A DNA stretch of 64,000 bases from Marininema halotolerans (GTDB taxonomy: Bacteria; Bacillota; Bacilli; Thermoactinomycetales; DSM-45169): contig NZ_FPAA01000010.1 of the NCBI RefSeq assembly GCF_900116235.1, forward strand, positions 62,001-126,000. Direction: 5' to 3'. Below the pieces are notes generated by a model. It did not search any database. It was not told the origin of the DNA and worked only from the letters and a program-made list of their open reading frames with translations. The position numbers and the translations under genes were made by a program. The number at the start of each line of letters is the position of its first letter. The first letter of the stretch is position 1. This document shows positions 62,292-64,000 of the stretch, piece by piece.

Positions 62292-64000
62292 TTAGTCGCA
62301 GATTTCTGCCCAACGTTCGGTTTTCTTTTCTAGCGACGTTTGAAGTTCGGTCAAGCGTTGTTGTCGCTTAACACTTTCTTCAGGTGAACCGTATATTTCC
62401 GGGAGGCAGAGCTCTTTTTCAATTGTAGCAATTTCATTTTCAATTTCTGCGATTTCTTCTTCTAAACGACTCACTTCCTCAAGTCGTTGCCGTTCGGCGC
62501 GCTCTTGTTGTCTTTGTAATCGATTCGCTTCTGCATAGGAGGCGGCAGATGAAGGGGAGGTGGATGATTCTTTCATTTGTTGTTCTTCACCCCGCTTCAT
62601 TTCAAGCCAAGCTTCATAACCCTCTGGGAACACCCGAATACGATTATCTTGCACTTCCCAGATACCTGTAGCTAATCGATTGATAAAGTAACGGTCATGG
62701 GAGACAAATAGCAACGTACCAGTAAAGCCCTCGAGCGCTTCTTCCAGTCGTTCTTTGCTATCCATATCAAGGTGGTTGGTCGGTTCATCCATCAGGAGAA
62801 AGTTGGCGCGATTAAGCAGACGTTTAACTAAGGAAAGGCGTGCTTTTTCTCCCCCGCTCAGAGCACCAATCGGTTTAAAGACGTCTTCGCCACTAAAGAG
62901 GAATTGCCCCAAAAAGGAACGAGCCTCCGTTTGATTTAATGTAGGGTGTGCATTCCATATCTCGTCCAGGACGGTGGTTCCCCCGTGAAACTCCTCGAGT
63001 TCCTGTTCGTAATAATCCGGCTGAACCCCTGTGCCATAGGTAATTGTACCGGATAGGGGTTGTAACCGATTGGCGATGGTTTTCAAAAAGGTCGTTTTTC
63101 CAGTCCCATTGGGGCCAAGTAAGGCAATGCGTTGCCCCCGCAAAAGGGAAAGGGACTCTGTTGAAATCAAAGGCGAATCTGAATGATAGCCGACCTTAAG
63201 ATCTGCAGCGTTGAGTACGTGACGCCCACTTGTAACTTCGGGTGTAAAACGAATGTGCGCTTGATTCCGCTCGGATGGTGGCCGGTTGATCCGTTCCATT
63301 TTATCGAGGGCCGTTCGGCGGCTTTGGGCGCGTTTCGTCGTGGAGGCACGTACAATATTTTTCTGCACGAACTCCTCCATCCGGCGAATTTCCCCTTGTT
63401 GCTGTTCATATTCCTTGGCCCATTGTGCCAATCGGGCTTCTTTTGTACGAATGTAATCCGAGTAGGTTCCAGGATAGCGTGTTGCCTGATGCCCATCAAT
63501 CTCATAAATAATCGTGACCAGACGATCAAGAAACCAACGATCATGGGAGACGATCAGTAAGGCCCCCGGATGATGATCTAAGGTTTGTTCTAGCCAGGTG
63601 AGCGCATCCATATCAAGATAGTTGGTTGGCTCATCCAAAATGATAAGATCAGGGGTGGAGAGGAGAAGCTTTGCAAGGGCCAGTCGTGTTTTCTGTCCGC
63701 CACTTAAGGCATGGACCGGGGTCCGTTCCCAATCGAGGGATCCAAGTCCTAGGCCGTTAAGGGCACTTTTTCCTCGTGCTTCATAACCATAGCCACCTGC
63801 CCGATCAAAGCGTTCTTGTAATTGGTTGTATTGTTCGGATACTTGTTCATAGCGCTTACTATCGGACCAGACCGCCTCTTGGCCCATCTCTTTTTCTAAT
63901 GTACGTAAACGGGCTTCCATTTCACGAAGGTCCGTAAAGGATTCCAATAATTCTTCCCAAATCGAGTGCTTGGTGTTCAGATCGGTTTCTTGGGCCAAGT
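62292..64000 (-). CDS. ydiF: ABC-F ATPase (YdiF-like), 5' end cut by window
   Basis: This soluble tandem ATPase acts on the ribosome. The visible 569 residues begin in LAQETDLN, close behind where the first ATP-binding site's Walker A would lie, so about 70 residues are outside the window. The first domain's signature LSGGQKTRLALAKLLL and Walker B LIILDEPTNYLDMD, the linker, and a whole second domain (GPNGTGKTT, LSGGEKARL, FLLMDEPTNHLD) follow. The C-terminal 90 residues form a coiled coil (QERAERQRLEEVSRLEEEIAE). In Bacillus ydiF lies near tsaD too; here the pxp genes lie between. Confidence 0.94.
   Translation of the reverse strand, partial: LAQETDLNTKHSIWEELLESFTDLREMEARLRTLEKEMGQEAVWSDSKRYEQVSEQYNQLQERFDRAGGYGYEARGKSALNGLGLGSLDWERTPVHALSGGQKTRLALAKLLLSTPDLIILDEPTNYLDMDALTWLEQTLDHHPGALLIVSHDRWFLDRLVTIIYEIDGHQATRYPGTYSDYIRTKEARLAQWAKEYEQQQGEIRRMEEFVQKNIVRASTTKRAQSRRTALDKMERINRPPSERNQAHIRFTPEVTSGRHVLNAADLKVGYHSDSPLISTESLSLLRGQRIALLGPNGTGKTTFLKTIANRLQPLSGTITYGTGVQPDYYEQELEEFHGGTTVLDEIWNAHPTLNQTEARSFLGQFLFSGEDVFKPIGALSGGEKARLSLVKRLLNRANFLLMDEPTNHLDMDSKERLEEALEGFTGTLLFVSHDRYFINRLATGIWEVQDNRIRVFPEGYEAWLEMKRGEEQQMKESSTSPSSAASYAEANRLQRQQERAERQRLEEVSRLEEEIAEIENEIATIEKELCLPEIYGSPEESVKRQQRLTELQTSLEKKTERWAEICD

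Overview
The window looks like chromosome from a low-to-mid GC, endospore-forming Bacillota (order Bacillales). The evidence is a complete gerA-gerB-gerC germination operon, a cortex morphogenesis gene (cmpA), a SigB operon with rsbU-rsbV-rsbW, a TTG-started EndoA/MazF toxin nearly identical to the Bacillus protein as I remember it, and the Bacillus-like orders acpS..ydcC-alr-mazE-mazF and thiL-tsaE-tsaB-rimI-tsaD. Thermoactinomycetaceae is my best guess for the family, but that is inference from gene style and not proven here.

Layout. 1-4.6 kb: truncated EmrB-type drug exporter, small membrane protein, HmoA-like monooxygenase, class A penicillin-binding protein. 4.7-7.3 kb: DUF2621 protein and a two-gene ABC-2 exporter. 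7.3-16.1 kb: acpS, nnr, a YdcC-like lipoprotein, alr, mazEF, then rsbU-rsbV-rsbW-sigB with an internal SigB-type promoter before rsbV. 16.2-20.4 kb: an EamA transporter, fdhD, a DinB-like gene, an orphan gene and purU. 20.6-26.7 kb: tex, cmpA/sprT-like, the first FG-GAP/HYR beta-propeller gene and an amidase. 26.8-37.3 kb: a redox/dehydrogenase pair and the molybdenum cofactor block (moeB and a moaD-moaE fusion on the minus strand; moeA-moaA-moaC-moaB on the plus strand), with hisC and a Bax inhibitor-like membrane protein between. fdhD earlier in the window fits use of a Mo-dependent formate dehydrogenase. 37.6-38.8 kb: seven tRNAs plus a duplicated Asp-His cassette with its own promoter and terminator. 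39-42.8 kb: the gerABC-type operon with a good forespore (SigG) promoter. 43-45.7 kb: two tRNA-Leu genes, small secreted and spore-like genes, a glycosyltransferase.

45.9-54.5 kb is an accessory, visibly AT-richer stretch: LysR regulator with divergent MFS transporter, a broken 2-oxoglutarate oxygenase, TetR regulator with membrane partner, an AbrB-Fic (phd/doc-like) toxin-antitoxin pair, a second FG-GAP/HYR propeller gene, and an XRE regulator overlapping a NucB-like nuclease with a C-terminal Excalibur domain. A roughly 30-bp imperfect palindrome occurs three times here, each time at a module boundary. 54.9-64 kb returns to housekeeping: tRNA-Pro and tRNA-Gly, thiL, the t6A genes tsaE-tsaB-rimI-tsaD, a six-site DnaA-box cluster, the 5-oxoprolinase genes pxpB-pxpA-pxpC, and a truncated ABC-F ATPase (YdiF-like).

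The observations I rate highest are: a structured leader in front of the moaD-moaE fusion, whose hairpin loop is complementary to the start-codon region and whose ribosome-binding site is separated from the start by a small hairpin; the paired leaderless seven-repeat propeller proteins; the repeat-bounded accessory modules; and the DnaA-box cluster behind tsaD.
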